This document shows, piece by piece, positions 1 through 13,300 of a stretch of 64,000 bases of DNA. The DNA is from Anisakis pegreffii (lineage: Eukaryota; Nematoda; Chromadorea; Rhabditida; Anisakidae): assembly GCA_035041965.1 (NCBI GenBank), contig JAPYMA010002585.1, positions 1 through 64,000 of the forward strand, in the 5' to 3' direction. The translations under genes were made by a program, and so were the position numbers. The notes below the pieces were generated by a model. The model searched no databases, was not told the origin of the DNA, and saw only the letters and a program-made list of their open reading frames with translations. How positions within the stretch are numbered: the first letter of the stretch is position 1; every line of letters begins with the position of its first letter.

Positions 1-24
1 CATTTCATATTTCATATTGACAAC

Positions 25-58
25 ACTGGCTTCGCCCATATCAGTGGGCGAAGCCAGT
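25..58. repeat. Perfect 14-bp stem hairpin
   Basis: The arms ACTGGCTTCGCCCA (25-38) and TGGGCGAAGCCAGT (45-58) are exact reverse complements around a 6-base loop. The stem is much GC-richer than its surroundings. It could be the end of a foldback element or a structured RNA. Nothing else in the first 900 bases supports either reading. Confidence 0.75.
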
Positions 59-989
59 TGTATATACATCATCAGAGGAAAGTTTGGCTGAGTAATAATG
101 ATGATATCATGTTTACAATGTTCGAGGTTCACGTTCAAAAAACGTGTCCATACTTTTTAAATAAGACGGTGAGAAAAAATTAAACAGAAAGGTTAATGGA
201 GAAGGTGAATCTTGACTATTAATTCTCGTAATGCCCATTTGTTGTGTTTACCTTCGAAAAACAAAAATCTCGAGAGTAAGAGTGATCAAAACGAACTAAG
301 TTAAAGAAAGATTATGCATTCTTAAGCTCTCGACAAGGTCCTAGCAATAGCAACAACCATTCTCTTAATATATGTATAACTACTTTTTGAATATTTGTTA
401 AAATGACTGACCGATCGACTAACCGTTCAGCTGCTAAGCACGATTACGGAACGATCACCTCTTATTTCACTCGAAAATTATTTGTTCTTCTCAGTTTTTA
501 TGGCATTGTAGACGGGGAGAAACTTTCGCAACAGGTTCCACCATCTTCCATTTTGCATTTAAAGCGCGGTAAAGCTTCGTATTCCATATTTCACTTAACA
601 ATCATCAACTGTGTCCTCGCGTTACCGTTTCATCCGTCATTACACATCCACACATAATATATTGTTTAACTTTTATTTTCACTTGCAAAATTTCATTGAA
701 CTGCTTCATCGCCGCAGCTGATAGCTTCTCAACTAACCACCTGATTTGACCCAAATGTTTCTTCTGAAACTGGAATAAAATTGATCAGTTTTTGAGAGCT
801 TTTATGGCGAATTCGCGTTTTCCGAATTCTTCGAGAAAATTTTTGAGAAAACTTCGAGAAAAGACTTCGAGAAAATTGAAAAACTATTGAAAAAATAATT
901 TGGTTACAGAAAGCTCAGCAAATCATCTAAAATAGCGCACGTGTACTTCCACTTCTATTTTAACACGCGTCAACTTCTTCCTTAAAAAG
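59..989. other. Upstream region with no recognised gene
   Basis: This is AT-rich sequence upstream of the LDLa gene. An open frame at 403-657 (84 codons) has no domain, signal peptide or splice context that I recognise. A run of GAGAAAA-type short direct repeats lies near 830-900. No promoter motif stands out. Confidence 0.5.
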
Positions 990-3900
990 ATGTCGTTACT
1001 CTCGGAATATTGTTCACTGGCTTTCTTCGCACTCATCACGTCAATTGGAGCCCAGCAAATTAGCCACATCGACACATCGTTTCTGCAGCAGGTGAAGTGA
1101 ATTTGCGATGTAATTGAATTTACTATTCCAAGTTTCTTTTGCTGAATTTTATTTTTCTGAATGCAATTCATTATTTCTGATTACTCAGAACTGCGTCATC
1201 GATTTGAATTATCGAACGTCTGTAAAAATCGAACGATTTCTGAACGAGAAAACAACTGAGAATCCATTTTGTCACTATGTCTCCAAAAGCAGTTTATCGT
1301 TTGAATTTGTTAAGACCTATTTTGCAATACACTTTTGTACTGATGCAATATTCGCGATCCCTAAAATGGAAATTATTTCGGAATCCGAATGTCTGTTACA
1401 AATTAATTCATCTCTGTGCAACTGTAAATTAACTGTTGATGATCCTAATGCAAAATACAATTTTAGTCTGCACAATTCACGCCGATTGCTTCAGCCGGGC
1501 CGTTTCAAACACTCTCACCACAAACTGCAGCGAAAATTGAACCAAGGGCACCATACGATCTTCAGGCTTCAGCATCGATGCCATACACAAGACCACCTTT
1601 GAAACCGTCATATTCAATCAACTTTTGCAACACGGTATCTCAAATTTCATCCTTCACACTTCACGATGTCAAGAAACGTGATCGCAACACCTACCGACCA
1701 CATCTTTTTCTTGGAGAGCTGAGACACAGCAAAAAAATCGCTAACACAGAAACAGCAAAAAATATCACCGAAACATGATTTGCAAGGAACATTACTTATC
1801 ATCGAGCTGAGCAATCTTTTTCGTCCACGCACGATATTGACTGATCAGAGCAACCCTTTTTATGAGGTCAAATCAAAGCGATATTGCGATTGATTGTGAT
1901 CCTTCCGAAACGGCGAATTTTCACCCGTTTGGACATTCCACTGCAATGCATCGGTCTGCTTTTGCAATACATCACATTTAAATGATGCTACAGCAGTGTG
2001 ATCACTGAACAGAATTTTCCCTAAATCAACCCTCCAAAAACATGTGTTCATCATAGATGGGGATCAAATTTGAGACTATGCGCTCATTTCAGGACGAGTT
2101 TCCAGATGCCGTATTAGCGCATTATGGACTTCAAAGAAATGGACGTTTCGTTTGGAATTCGTCTTGCTCTCAAACGTTCTTTCAATGTTCATTTAACGAA
2201 ACATATCCACTGAGGTTAGTGCAATGGTCCTCTTCGGTTCAGTTTTTTTCTGCGATTACGTGGATACTTGAAAATGTGTTTTAATCTTTCTCATGGATAT
2301 TTGTTGATGCTTCATCTGCGGACCACTCATTCCAATATGAATCAACAGAACAAATGAAGAATGCGTAGAGAATTGAAATATAACCGATACCTTCCGAGAA
2401 TGCGTGAAGCATTCCGATTGGAACGGATGCAATAAAAATAAGTTAATTACAGTTGCTCAGATTCATCGCAAGCTTTCGATGGAACTATAATCAGCTGCAA
2501 CTATAAGCGAAGTATGAAAACGTGTGCTGAATACGATAAAGTTTTGCATTGCGGTGAGTCATCTCTCTCGTTCAGTGTTTCAATGCAAACAAATAGAATC
2601 TATCAATCAAAACGAAATCAAATCGCTCACCCTTCGGTTAATGTAATCAGTGTGCAGTAAACGCTCGGAAGTTCCTCCGATCTTGTCTGACAATTCTGTA
2701 GGCAAACTAAATTGCGCATGGCATTCATGGATGGCAGAAACCCGAAATGACTGAAAATGCTCAACAGTGTTGACTGAAAAGACTGAAAAGCGGGTAGCAG
2801 AGGTGTTGAGTTCGAGCAAGTTCCTTTGCAAATGAATAAATTGTTCACAAAAAGTTAACGCCCTCCTTTTCATTTACAGAAATCGCTGAAAGATGCTCTC
2901 AAAATGAGTTCGCCTGTTGTTCAATGCCTCAAAAATGCATTTCAATAAGAAGACGGTGTGATTCTTACTTGGACTGTAATGATGGAGCTGATGAGAATAA
3001 TTGCCGTTAGCAAATCTTCAAATTTCATTCATGTCTTAATCGAAAATCATCAATATTCTTATAACTTCGTATCCGATGACAGTAATGACGAATCTCTGTG
3101 GCCTACACGTCGTCATGCACAATAGCTGCCGTTTTTGCAAATAATGTTTTATAGAAGTAAAAAAAACAAACTTTATTCATCAATGAAAGAAATTTTGAGT
3201 AAAACGTGTTTTCAAGCTTCCTGTGGTATCGCACAGTTCGCTTGCGTTAAAAGTGGTCGCTGTATCCCGGCAGAGAAACGTTGTGACGGTATTGCAGATG
3301 ATTGTGCTGATGGCAGCAATCTGGATGAAATCGGCTGTACCAAAAATACAAGTTCGTTTTGCCGATATTCCTAATAATGCCGTCGCAATACCAGATCCTT
3401 CAGCGAACAGACTCGTCACAAATTCCAAGCCCAACATTTTCTTCTTTTCTTCAGCCAATAAAAATTTTCACATCAATATTCTAATAGAGTTGAATGATCA
3501 GTTTTGTTCACTACACAAAATACACAACGACGATGTCTCACTTGCCGATTAGTTGAAAGAACAATATTACTCGTATTTATCTAATGTGAATTTCGCTGAT
3601 TCGATCAGAAAATCGAAGCAGCTCTAAAGAGACTGATTGCATTTTCGCTGTGATGGAAGTGAGTGTTCAATGGAAACCATTTCAGCTTGCATTGGTAAAT
3701 TTATGTGTGATAGTGGATTATCAAAAGCAGTGATGGGCGATTTGAGCTGCATTGATTACTCGAAGAATTGTGATGGTGTTAAGGACTGTCCGAATGGTGA
3801 GGACGAAATGAACTGCAGTAAGTAATGGTCCACTTATTGTTCATTTTACAATCAACTGGTCTTCTCACTGCTCTATGCATTAGTTAGGAGATGACCTGAT

Positions 3901-4250
3901 AGTGCAGTGAAGTCAGGTGCAAGCCAATTGCAACACAACAACAAATAAATGATAGAGGAGATTTTGGTGAGGAAATTGTGGCATTTGAGCGCACATCAGA
4001 TAATAAATAAATCAAATTTAAAATAAGCAACATGTTAAGGACTTGTATCGTTGGTACTAGTTCAAAATGATGTGCTCATTTATAGTTATGAGTGAGTTAA
4101 GCAAACTGCTGGTGTGAATGATTAATTATAGAACACGATGAAACAATACACGTTCAGTGCGAGAATCACAAAGAGAGCGTTCCATTGCAACAGTGGTGTA
4201 ATGGATATGTGGATTGTTCGGATGGATCTGATGAGAAATTTTGTTATTAA
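990..4250 (+). CDS. Secreted LDL-receptor class A repeat protein (8 exons)
   Basis: Secreted or extracellular protein built from calcium-binding LDLa modules. Exons as read: 990-1091, 1189 to an unresolved donor (1308 or 1423 are options), 2093-2214, 2453-2553, 2880-3005, 3217-3351, 3686-3817 and 4132-4250. Exon 1 encodes a signal peptide (MSLLSEYCSLAFFALITSIG, then AQQ) and ends at CAG|GTGAAG. Exons 2-4 are Cys-rich with no family I recognise. Exons 5-8 each carry one LDLa module, for example RCDSYLDCNDGADENNC and WCNGYVDCSDGSDEKFC. Reading phase is conserved at every junction from exon 3 to the TAA, which is strong evidence for a real gene. The last module lacks the first and third of the six cysteines. 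No transmembrane segment follows, so secretion is inferred. The partner is unknown. An extra exon between 1424 and 2092 is possible. Confidence 0.82.
2880..3005 (+). CDS. Exon with LDLa module 1
   Basis: The exon is phase 1-1, with acceptor CATTTACAG and donor GTTAGC. It encodes CSQNEFACCSMPQKC followed by RCDSYLDCNDGADENNC. All six LDLa cysteines and the acidic DGADE calcium site are present, with one extra Cys directly after the second. Confidence 0.9.
3217..3351 (+). CDS. Exon with LDLa module 2
   Basis: The exon is phase 1-1, with acceptor TTTTCAAG. The module reads CGIAQFACVKSGRC then RCDGIADDCADGS and ends DEIGC. The calcium loop has a two-residue insertion (DGSNLDE in place of DGSDE). 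Confidence 0.9.
3686..3817 (+). CDS. Exon with LDLa module 3
   Basis: The exon is phase 1-1, with acceptor CATTTCAG and a strong GTAAGT donor. The module CIGKFMC...NCDGVKDCPNGEDEMNC has a longer spacer between the second and third cysteines than usual. Confidence 0.88.
4132..4250 (+). CDS. Terminal exon with degenerate LDLa module 4 and stop
   Basis: The acceptor is AATTATAG and the frame is continuous with the previous exon. The module keeps VQC, WCNGYVDCSDGSDEKFC and the calcium site. It has no Cys at positions 1 and 3, which form a disulfide pair in this family. The stop TAA follows one residue after the last Cys. Confidence 0.85.
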
Positions 4251-4294
4251 TCATTTACTTGTTATCGATAACTTATTGCTGCTGTATATGTATA

Positions 4295-4300
4295 AATAAA
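4295..4300 (+). terminator. Poly(A) signal AATAAA
   Basis: A canonical AATAAA lies 45 bases after the LDLa gene's stop codon. Confidence 0.6.
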
Positions 4301-7300
4301 CGTGATGGTTGATTTTGTAAGGTGAAAAGAGACCACTTGCAAACATGATCAGCTACTGAATCGTTCAATGGAATGTGAATAAAAGTCGGTAAAAGTTTGG
4401 CATATTTTATTGATGTACAATCATTCAATGCGATTTTTTCGCAAACGTTGCATTAATTTTGAATTCGTTTTTTTTTTAAATCAACCAAAAGCATGACGAA
4501 AATTGTTTATATCCACAAATGGCACTCTCTCGCAGAGCACTCGAAGACGAGTCAGTCTCGCATAGGTGCGAAATCAACATCATTCACTCGTAATCTTGCA
4601 TCATCTTACTCACTCAAAAAGCTCTGTCTGTGAACGCCAAAAGCGAACGATTTCAGCTAATCTCTTGTTTGATGCAAACGTCATTTATTTTTGCTTACAC
4701 AAAAGCGCCTCTCCTCAACCGTAATCTGTGGCAGTCCAGAACAGACAAGAGTGGAAGTATGAGCCTGAGCCACTAAAAGCTTCAAGTGTTCAGTTAGATT
4801 GAGCTTCATCAACAGTTCGGTTAAAAATGAAATTCGTCCCGCAGCAGTTACGAGACCTTTCGTGTGTTGCCGTCGGTTTGAACACTGCACATATAAATGT
4901 AACGGAGTAATTACTTCAGTACCAAAGTTTTCGAAAGAAACACACAAAACCACGATGTTATTGCATTTTAAGAATGTTTGTTTATAGGATTAAATCCGAC
5001 TAGTCTGGAGAATAAATTATACGAAAACATTCCCTTCAATTATGACCATCCTCTGAATAATCCTTGTGAGTCATAATGAGATGATTTCAGTAAAGCAATA
5101 GTTTATTTGCATGAAAAGTGATGTTCTCACGTGATTATCGATGAGTTGAACTCATTTTGAGAACCGTTCTCACATTGCAGCAATGAATTCATTTTTGATC
5201 CGTCAAACAGCAGTTTCAAATTAACGATCTTCACCCACAGCAACTGGAGTTTGATTGCTCAATGAACTTCGATTTATATTGATAAACGCATTTAAACTTT
5301 TTCACTTTGTTCATTGAATTGACATTTGCACATATAATCATTCTCTGCGAAATTTATTCGGTTGAAGAATATTCTTCCTCGTGGCAAAAAAGTGTAGTCT
5401 GATGCGATCATTGTCATTCATTTCACTGAATAAACGGAAATTGATAGTTTCGACACAAAATTGTTGCTGACACCCAAACAAGCCTTATTAATGACTTGAT
5501 ATTTGTTAGAATGCGTCGAACTCTCTGCAAAATCAGCCGAATATGCAATGCAAATGAAAATCAGTTGAGCTATTAGGCATGACACATTCTATTTATGATA
5601 TTCTCGAAAACAAGATTAATCAACTAAACCAATATTGGCTCGATCATTTCTGCCAACTTCGATAACCTCAAAACTTTCATGGCTTACGTGAGTAGCAGTT
5701 TTTGAAAATTCTCTCAACATAATAAAACATTCTTCTGCCCGACATCATTCTATGAAAACAAAAATTTACAGCTGATTGACATGAAGAATTCAATTGTACG
5801 CTGAATATTGATCAATGAATATTCGATAGAATTTGTAGATGCTTCCTATCATATGAAAATGTTTTGACTGAATTATTAGATGATACGTCATTTAACGTCC
5901 TTTATAAACATTCGTTCAATTCCGATATGGGCATTGCATTCTCTATGAAGTTTTAATGCGTTCTTAGAGGGCATTATGCCGTCTGCTCGACCGTCAGATT
6001 GCATCATTCTGATTCTGGCTTAACGCCCACTTTCAGAGATAGACGTATCTACGCGATGTTTGATGATGAATGCATTGCATCCGTTTGCGATCATTCCGCT
6101 AATAATGTCCGACAAAAAAAGAATTCAATGCCCACCACTAATGAAATGAGAGTAGTAGGTCTTCGTGTATAGTCAATGCTGCCTAATGCTCACATTCAAT
6201 CAAATGTTGCTGCTGTTCTCCAGTTAGGACAACCTCCTCCTCTGTCTGCTATCTCTGGCTCTGTTCGCATATATTTCGTACAGAGCGATATATTTCGAAT
6301 ATGCATTGCATTCCCGATGTACTGATGCTAACTGACGCGTTTTGTCGAACACGTGCAAGCTGCTTGCTACACACAAGCTGCTTATGTTCGCATCAGTTTA
6401 TCCTTGCCTACTGATTTGCCTTTTCCAATCATTAAGCCCGTTTTGCTACCATCTTTTCAGTGGCACAAGCGAGATTCTTCCCATTTCGAATTAATGACAC
6501 AAAATTGTTGCTCTTTCATAAATCTCCACTGATGAAGTTTCAAATGAATCTGGCTCTCATATGGAAAATTTAGATGTGCAACTCAAATTCCTCGACTTTC
6601 ACATCCACTATTTTGTTTTGTTCTCATAATCCGTTCGTGCCGGCAAGCGTTTACGCCGTAAATTCGTTGTGAATTTTCATATGAATGAGTCGGTTTGAGA
6701 CTTTGAAATTGACGCTTAACAGCTTCCAGCGAAGCAAATTTATTCGTCTGCTTTGGCAATATTACAAACGTAGATCTGTGGTAGCGTTTGGCTGTGCGCC
6801 AGTAGTTCGTTTTCAACATTATCACACACACACATACATACTGAGTAGAGCAGAGTGCGTTTGTGGAGGAGTAACTGGGCGGGACGTGTGCAGTCATAAA
6901 AGTGGTGGTGAGAGACCGAACTTCGGTCGGTAAGGTCAGACGAGTTTCGATCGGAATTCCGAATTTCGCAGTCTAAAGATGTGAATTCGGTCAGGTTCCG
7001 ACCAAAGAGTTTTGAAATGCGGTCGAAGTACGGAACTTCAGAGTGTTGGAAAGTCGATTGGTTTAGATTCCGACCGAGCTGAAATTTCGTTCGGATACCA
7101 TCACCAGTGCACAGGTGCTAAAAATCATGCAGCCGGCGAACTGAAGAAGCACGTGACCGCGTTTATTACAAAAAAATGTTCAATATGTCACGATATTAGG
7201 GCAATTTGTGATTGATTCCTATATTCAGGCAGTAATAATAATTTGAGAAGAAATATGAGCGGAGGGAATCGAGTTTTGTATTTACGTAGGACATGCAACT

Positions 7301-10300
7301 TTGCAAAGATAAGGAGACAGAAATAATTCGTTGGAACACTCATAAATGTAATGCAGTGGTTTTTGTATTCATTATCGCTCATTCCATTCGACTGACGAAA
7401 ATTTATTCTCATTCGAAAAAATGTAACCGTTTGATTATTACAGACGCACTTACGTAGTTGGAACAGAAATCATATTTTTGAAATTAATTAGAGTGACGTA
7501 TCTGGTTTTGATCTCTTACCTGAATCAGCGTATTTTCTAGTTATTGTTGAGCAAACGGACTTTTTTCACGGGTTTCCATTACTGGTGTTTTTGAAAGACC
7601 GCCATATTTCTCGAACCCGGCAGTCATACATATCTGTAAACTCCGCATTCATACATATCTGCAACCATCACAAAATGGAGAAGACTGATGGGCATTCTAT
7701 TTTTCAGAGGAACGGAAAATATATTCGCAAAACTTCATTTTTCATTTGAATTCCTCAGCACCATGCAAGATGAGTAAAGTGGAAGAGTTGTTTGAATTGA
7801 ATTCAGCATCATTACGATTTTTCATTCATTTTCTCAAGATTAATTTCGCTATTTCATGATTCTTACGACATTTTCACTAGGCAAGCGCTTCTTTCATAGA
7901 TGAGGAATGGGGTTGTAAGTGTGCTTTGGACCGGAATGATATGTCGTACAAAGATGTCGGTATTTATTGGAATGCTTCTAGTATAAACCTGTGCTCGTGA
8001 GCTTCATTAAACTATGCTTTAATGAGCCGAAACACGCAAATGTAAATTTAACGAAATTTAGATTCAATAATTAATTTAATCCATTTTCTAATCAATTGAT
8101 TAACGGGCATATTTTTGTTGTGCCCAGTTGGCGGTTGTATTTTAAGTTGTGAAGGGCTCTGATTTGTGGCTGTTGCGATTTTGTCAGTGGGAACAAAGGA
8201 AAAATGAGTGTAATCAATACTTCAGTATCCGTTTGTAGCGGAGTATCGGAAAAATTAGATAACTTCATCGAATTCCATATTTCTTTATCATGTGATCGCT
8301 CTTCATCTAGGGAGAGAAACACTCACTGAAATCACATCAGGCGTATCAGAAAATGTAACAACAATACGAGGTGACTACTCGCACTGACCTTGGCGTGAAA
8401 TGCTATTCGAGGGCACACGATGCTCTGTTTACAGCACTTAGTTAAACATTTGTAACTGATGCAACCTAAAAATGTGTTTTCTTTAAAGAGTTTAACACGA
8501 GAGTGGGTGAAATTTAACGTTTGGTTATATGCTATTCGAAAATGATCTATTTTGTTAAACAAAATAATGTAATGGTTGTTGTGTGCATTTGACAGAGACA
8601 ATACGAACGGTTGAATTGAAACGAGTTGAGGAGGATTATCCTTGAGAACAAGTGTATTAGTGCATTTGTTGCGATAATGATAGCTTTAATTGTTGAGGTG
8701 ATCCGTTCCATCCTGATCCGATTGGATGCCTTCAAAAGGGCAGCCGATCTCTAATAGAGGATATGAATGCAACGGGTAATAATAACATTTGTAAATTTGG
8801 TATTTGGTATTTATGAAGAAAGGTATTGAATGAGGTACATGACAGCAGGGTAATTAGTTGATGTGTAAGTGGCAAGTTGATTGATTGACTGACTGATTCT
8901 GTAGATAGATATGGTGAATGCATGGTTGATTGCACACATGAAAGTTTGGCTTGTGAGCATCGTTTGCGGTTGATTTCCTTATCAACTGTGCACGAATCCT
9001 TTGCAGCCTTTTTGTTGCAGACCAAGTGGAACACATTATAGTTTAGATGAATAATCGATTGATCAACTGACTGATTGATTCGTATGACTACAGCGATGTT
9101 GCTGTCGGGTATAATATTGAAAATTAAAAGCACGGGCACGGAATCATCACTACTCACTTCCCTCGTTGGTGTGTGTCGGTGAGTTGTAAAGGAGTACCGC
9201 AACTGGATCAGTTCTAAAACATAATGATGATTGTCAACGTGCTCGTGCTAATAACCATTAACTAATAATGATGATAGTATTAATACTAGTGCTAATAATA
9301 ATAGTCATGTGAGAAGGACAACGATCTAAAAGACTCTTCTGTCAACTATTATTACTAATAGGTCTGAGTGACTAAGTGAATTAGTAATACCATTTTTGTA
9401 TTCGCCATTTGATTCACTCATTCATTCATTCATCGTTTCATGACGACTGCATACTGAAAATTTCTTGTCTCTTATTAAAGGATATTTGATCTAATGTTAT
9501 TTTGTTTGATATATCCATTCGATACGAACCAATAATTGTATCTGTTGAACAATTCCCCGGAAGTCGTTCGATGAATTCATATAGATGAGACATACATGTA
9601 CATTTTCATATGATGCCGCAGAAATGAGTCTGATTTTATGAGTTGGTGATGAGAACATAAAGCTGTTTGCAGTTTGTTGAGCATTGAGTTTGCATTAAGA
9701 TGAGTTTGCAGCAAAGGAAAACGCTATTCGGTTATTAAATCTCTAATAACCGTACTGCCAAAACCCTACTTGAATCAGTGTTGTTATGATCGAAGTAGCC
9801 TCTGAAATAGTATTGATAAACTAATTGCTGCTGCTCCCTTGTTATGCCACTGAAAACGTAGCAACGAACAGTAGTAATGATCAAAGAGGATTCTTCCATC
9901 ATTAATACCATAAATATGTTCAACTACTACTGTTATGTAAATGCTAATCCTCGAGACGTTGTTCGTACGAAACATATGGACATATGAATCTGATAAATAC
10001 TAGTCTCTTATGCGATTCAAACCATGCTCTTGCCTCCTCTAATCATCGTTGTATTCGTTTACTTTCATCTTGGCGTCGTCGTCATTTCCTCACTGAAACA
10101 TTTGAAATAATAACATTAAATAAACAAACAACCATTTGCTAGACATACACGGATATATACACTCATACAGTCAAATCTTTTATTCTTTTAATCAATAGCA
10201 CATCGAAATGCATAAGAAATATGCATTGAACCAAATCAAAAACAACTGCTCATATATGAAAGGTTTTTGCATTCTTGCAGTGGTCTGATTGTTGTGTTGC

Positions 10301-13300
10301 CGATAGCACTGCTAAAGAGCTTAGACCTCGACATCGCTAGGTAGTAGTTTAGAGCAGGGCGCCGCTTAATAATCCATGCAGTAATCATCCATCATGTATT
10401 AGGTACGTACATATGGATATATTCCTTTGACAGTGATAGCGTTTACGTATTAATGATGACGCAATCCTATAGATACAATTCCTTCACTTTGACTCGTTAA
10501 GTAGCCTCTCGTCCGTCTGTCCGTTTCAATAACGATTGCACGAGATTATTCATAGATTCCTTACGTCGATAGATAGCAAATTTGAATTTGAGTTTTAGTG
10601 ATTTAGTTGAGAGGGTGTTATATTAGTTGTGCTAGTGTCAATTTAAGGTCATTAGAATAGTGTCATTAGAGATTAAGCGTCATTTAATATCTTACTATCA
10701 TATAAGCAACAGTGGAATAGCTGTTGTTGTGCAGTGCTTCATTTCGGCTCGAATTATTTTGTATTTCTTTGACGGTGACAGACAGTCTCGATCGATCGAC
10801 AGAGCCGTTTCGAAACGAATTTTGTGTCATACAAAAAATTATTGGAACATGCACATGAATCTATGCTAACTGGTATATAGTAACCATATATACAATTTAT
10901 ATAATCACGTTTTTGAGGAATTATTGTAGATGATATAAAATATCGTGTGTTGGGATGTGCTTATTTGAGTTGAGTGAAACGCATCAAGATGAATGACTGT
11001 GAAGCCATAAATAAGGACTTGTAATTAAGTAGGTGATCGATCCACTGTTTACGGTAACCATATAAAATACTCGTAGCCAAGATGAGAGTATGATGGCAAG
11101 TGAGAGAATGATTGATTCTTATCGCTTCTTAATTGACCTGACCGTAGTTCCGTTCCTTTATCAGCTATTGCCTTCTTTCCGTTAACTATAGGTTATAGAG
11201 ATTATAATAGTATGGGTATAGTGATGTACTGTATGTTTGGAGTGCTCTTAATATCTTTTCACTGATCAGTTGGTGGTGGAGAAATGGATACTGATTAGAA
11301 GTTGGACAAGATTTGGTAATTGTTGGGTAAATGAGAGCTGGGTAAGTTGAGTTGATTGTCATTTGGATAAGTAAAGTTGTGACTGAGTTGGTAGATAGAT
11401 TAAGAAAGTAGATAAGTAGATGTTTGTGTAGATATTGGGTGGATATGACGGGCATGTGGATTGACAGGTAGATCATATCCGGTAGATTAGAGCGACGTAA
11501 CCAGTGATATGTATCTGAAAATGGTTGGTTGAGTGTTGAGTGTTGGTGTTGTGATTGGATGGGCATGAGTGCAATTAGCACATCATCATCATTAGTATTA
11601 TTAGGAATATCATTCAGACAAATCACATCTTACGTAGGTGTCAGTCACATGGAATGAGAGGGTGAGAAAAGCGAGTTTGCTGGTTGAACTTTTTATTACG
11701 TGTTTAGTTGCAAATTACATTTTTAGCTGAATAACTGATTTATTAAGAGTGCTTGATATTCGATTATGCATAGCAGTGTCGTTTTGAGCGATTGATTATT
11801 CAGTGCTTGTGATGAATACCCCCCACTGATCAAAATATTGAGCGTTTTGGCTGATGACTGCTAGCTTATAAGCTGCGTTTAATTGTTCATCAAAAACTTG
11901 CCGAACAATGCAAATTAATTTCAATGGATGAATAGATATGGACGGACGGGTTTATGTTTGATGCTATAGAGAATATTCGAAGATAAGCTCGTTTCATCTA
12001 TGACTGCGATAGGATTGATTGAAGACGATCCATTCTCAGCGTAAAGCTCCTGCTGTTTTGAAAGTGCTCCGTACATTCTTCTTTAAAGCGGCAATAAGAT
12101 TGCATTTAACAAATACACATAAGTTTATAATTATCAGATAGATGTTATGATAGGTTTACGCATAGCGCACATCTGTCTAATTAATCAGTTTAGTCTCAGA
12201 ACTTGTTACATGACGATGAACTCTCTTTACTCGCTTATTTCGTACGCTATGGCAAACTCATCACTTTTTTTGTGAATGCATTGGTTCAGGAGCTTGTTTA
12301 TGTAGTGAAATTAGGCAGTATGCATCTTGATCAGTTAGCATGACTATAACCAAGTGGTGTTAAATTATTGAATATCACATAGGGCTTGGTTGAATTGTTG
12401 AGTTTGAAGGTGACGATTGATATGCTATAATAGCAGATAGAGATGGATGGATGGAGAGATGGATATTCGAATGAATAAAACGCTAGTTGGCGTGGAATGG
12501 GAATGCTTTGAGAATGAAATCGATTAGCATGTAAACGAAATGAACGGAAAGGAGCATCATTGAAGCACATACAAACGACACACAAATAAATCTTTCGTCT
12601 TCACCTTGAAATACATGCAAACTTTTTTGATACAATTCATATTATAGGAGATGAACAATTAACCAAATTATAGCATCGATCCATTCTAATGTACATTAAA
12701 TACATACATAAATGTTACATATTCAGCGGGAATTAATTCTTATTATTACTCTACACGATTGCAGATCAGTTGGGCAGTTTTTGGTTTGAGCTGATGCTGA
12801 TGCGTTGTCTTATAACTTTACTATAGCCTTTAGATAGGATGGCTGATTAATTGAAAATAGAATGAATATATATTTTAAGTGGGATATCTATCAATGCATG
12901 CATCTATCTATCCATGATAGGTTTAGAAGTGAGTGATAGTATTCAAATGAATGAATGATAAGCATATGACTAGTAATAGTAGTTATAAATTGATTGTTCA
13001 TGAAATAGGGCACACAGCGTTATTTTATACGAATGGAATAAGCTTATCAATGCAGTAGCAGCAGCAAGACATCTAGGTATGTGAGAGGGTGTGGCGTTGT
13101 GTGGTACTGTAGTGGTTGGTGTTGATTGGTGGAGGGCGGGTGGGCGGTGCGGGCAGATGCAACGGAACGTAGCAAGTGAGGTTGCAGGCTGAGGAAACGA
13201 GCGCTGAAAAAGATTGGTTCGTCATCACGCGTACGTAATGAAAACGCATGCATGCGTGTATAATACCGCTCTAGAGACTGCATCATATACCGGCCCGGAT

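Noticed and set aside
1500..1700. Minus-strand reading with GFKGGLVYGIDAEA and GALGSIFAAVCGES
   Set aside because: Protein-like, but it contains two in-frame stops and no family was recognised. It could be a decayed pseudogene, but support is too weak.
1647..1832. Minus-strand 61-codon Cys/Phe-rich open frame
   Set aside because: It is short, has no signal or domain, and lies inside the LDLa gene interval.
4681..4953. Minus-strand 90-codon open frame
   Set aside because: It has no recognised domain, no splice context and ordinary composition.
8732..9202. Minus-strand 156-codon open frame
   Set aside because: Ser/Gln/Asn/Ile-rich translation of GATT/GATG-type repeat sequence with no domain. 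Length alone is not evidence in this repeat-rich DNA.
11186..11626. Minus-strand 146-codon open frame
   Set aside because: It lies over GGTAGAT/GTTGGT-rich simple sequence and has no conserved features.
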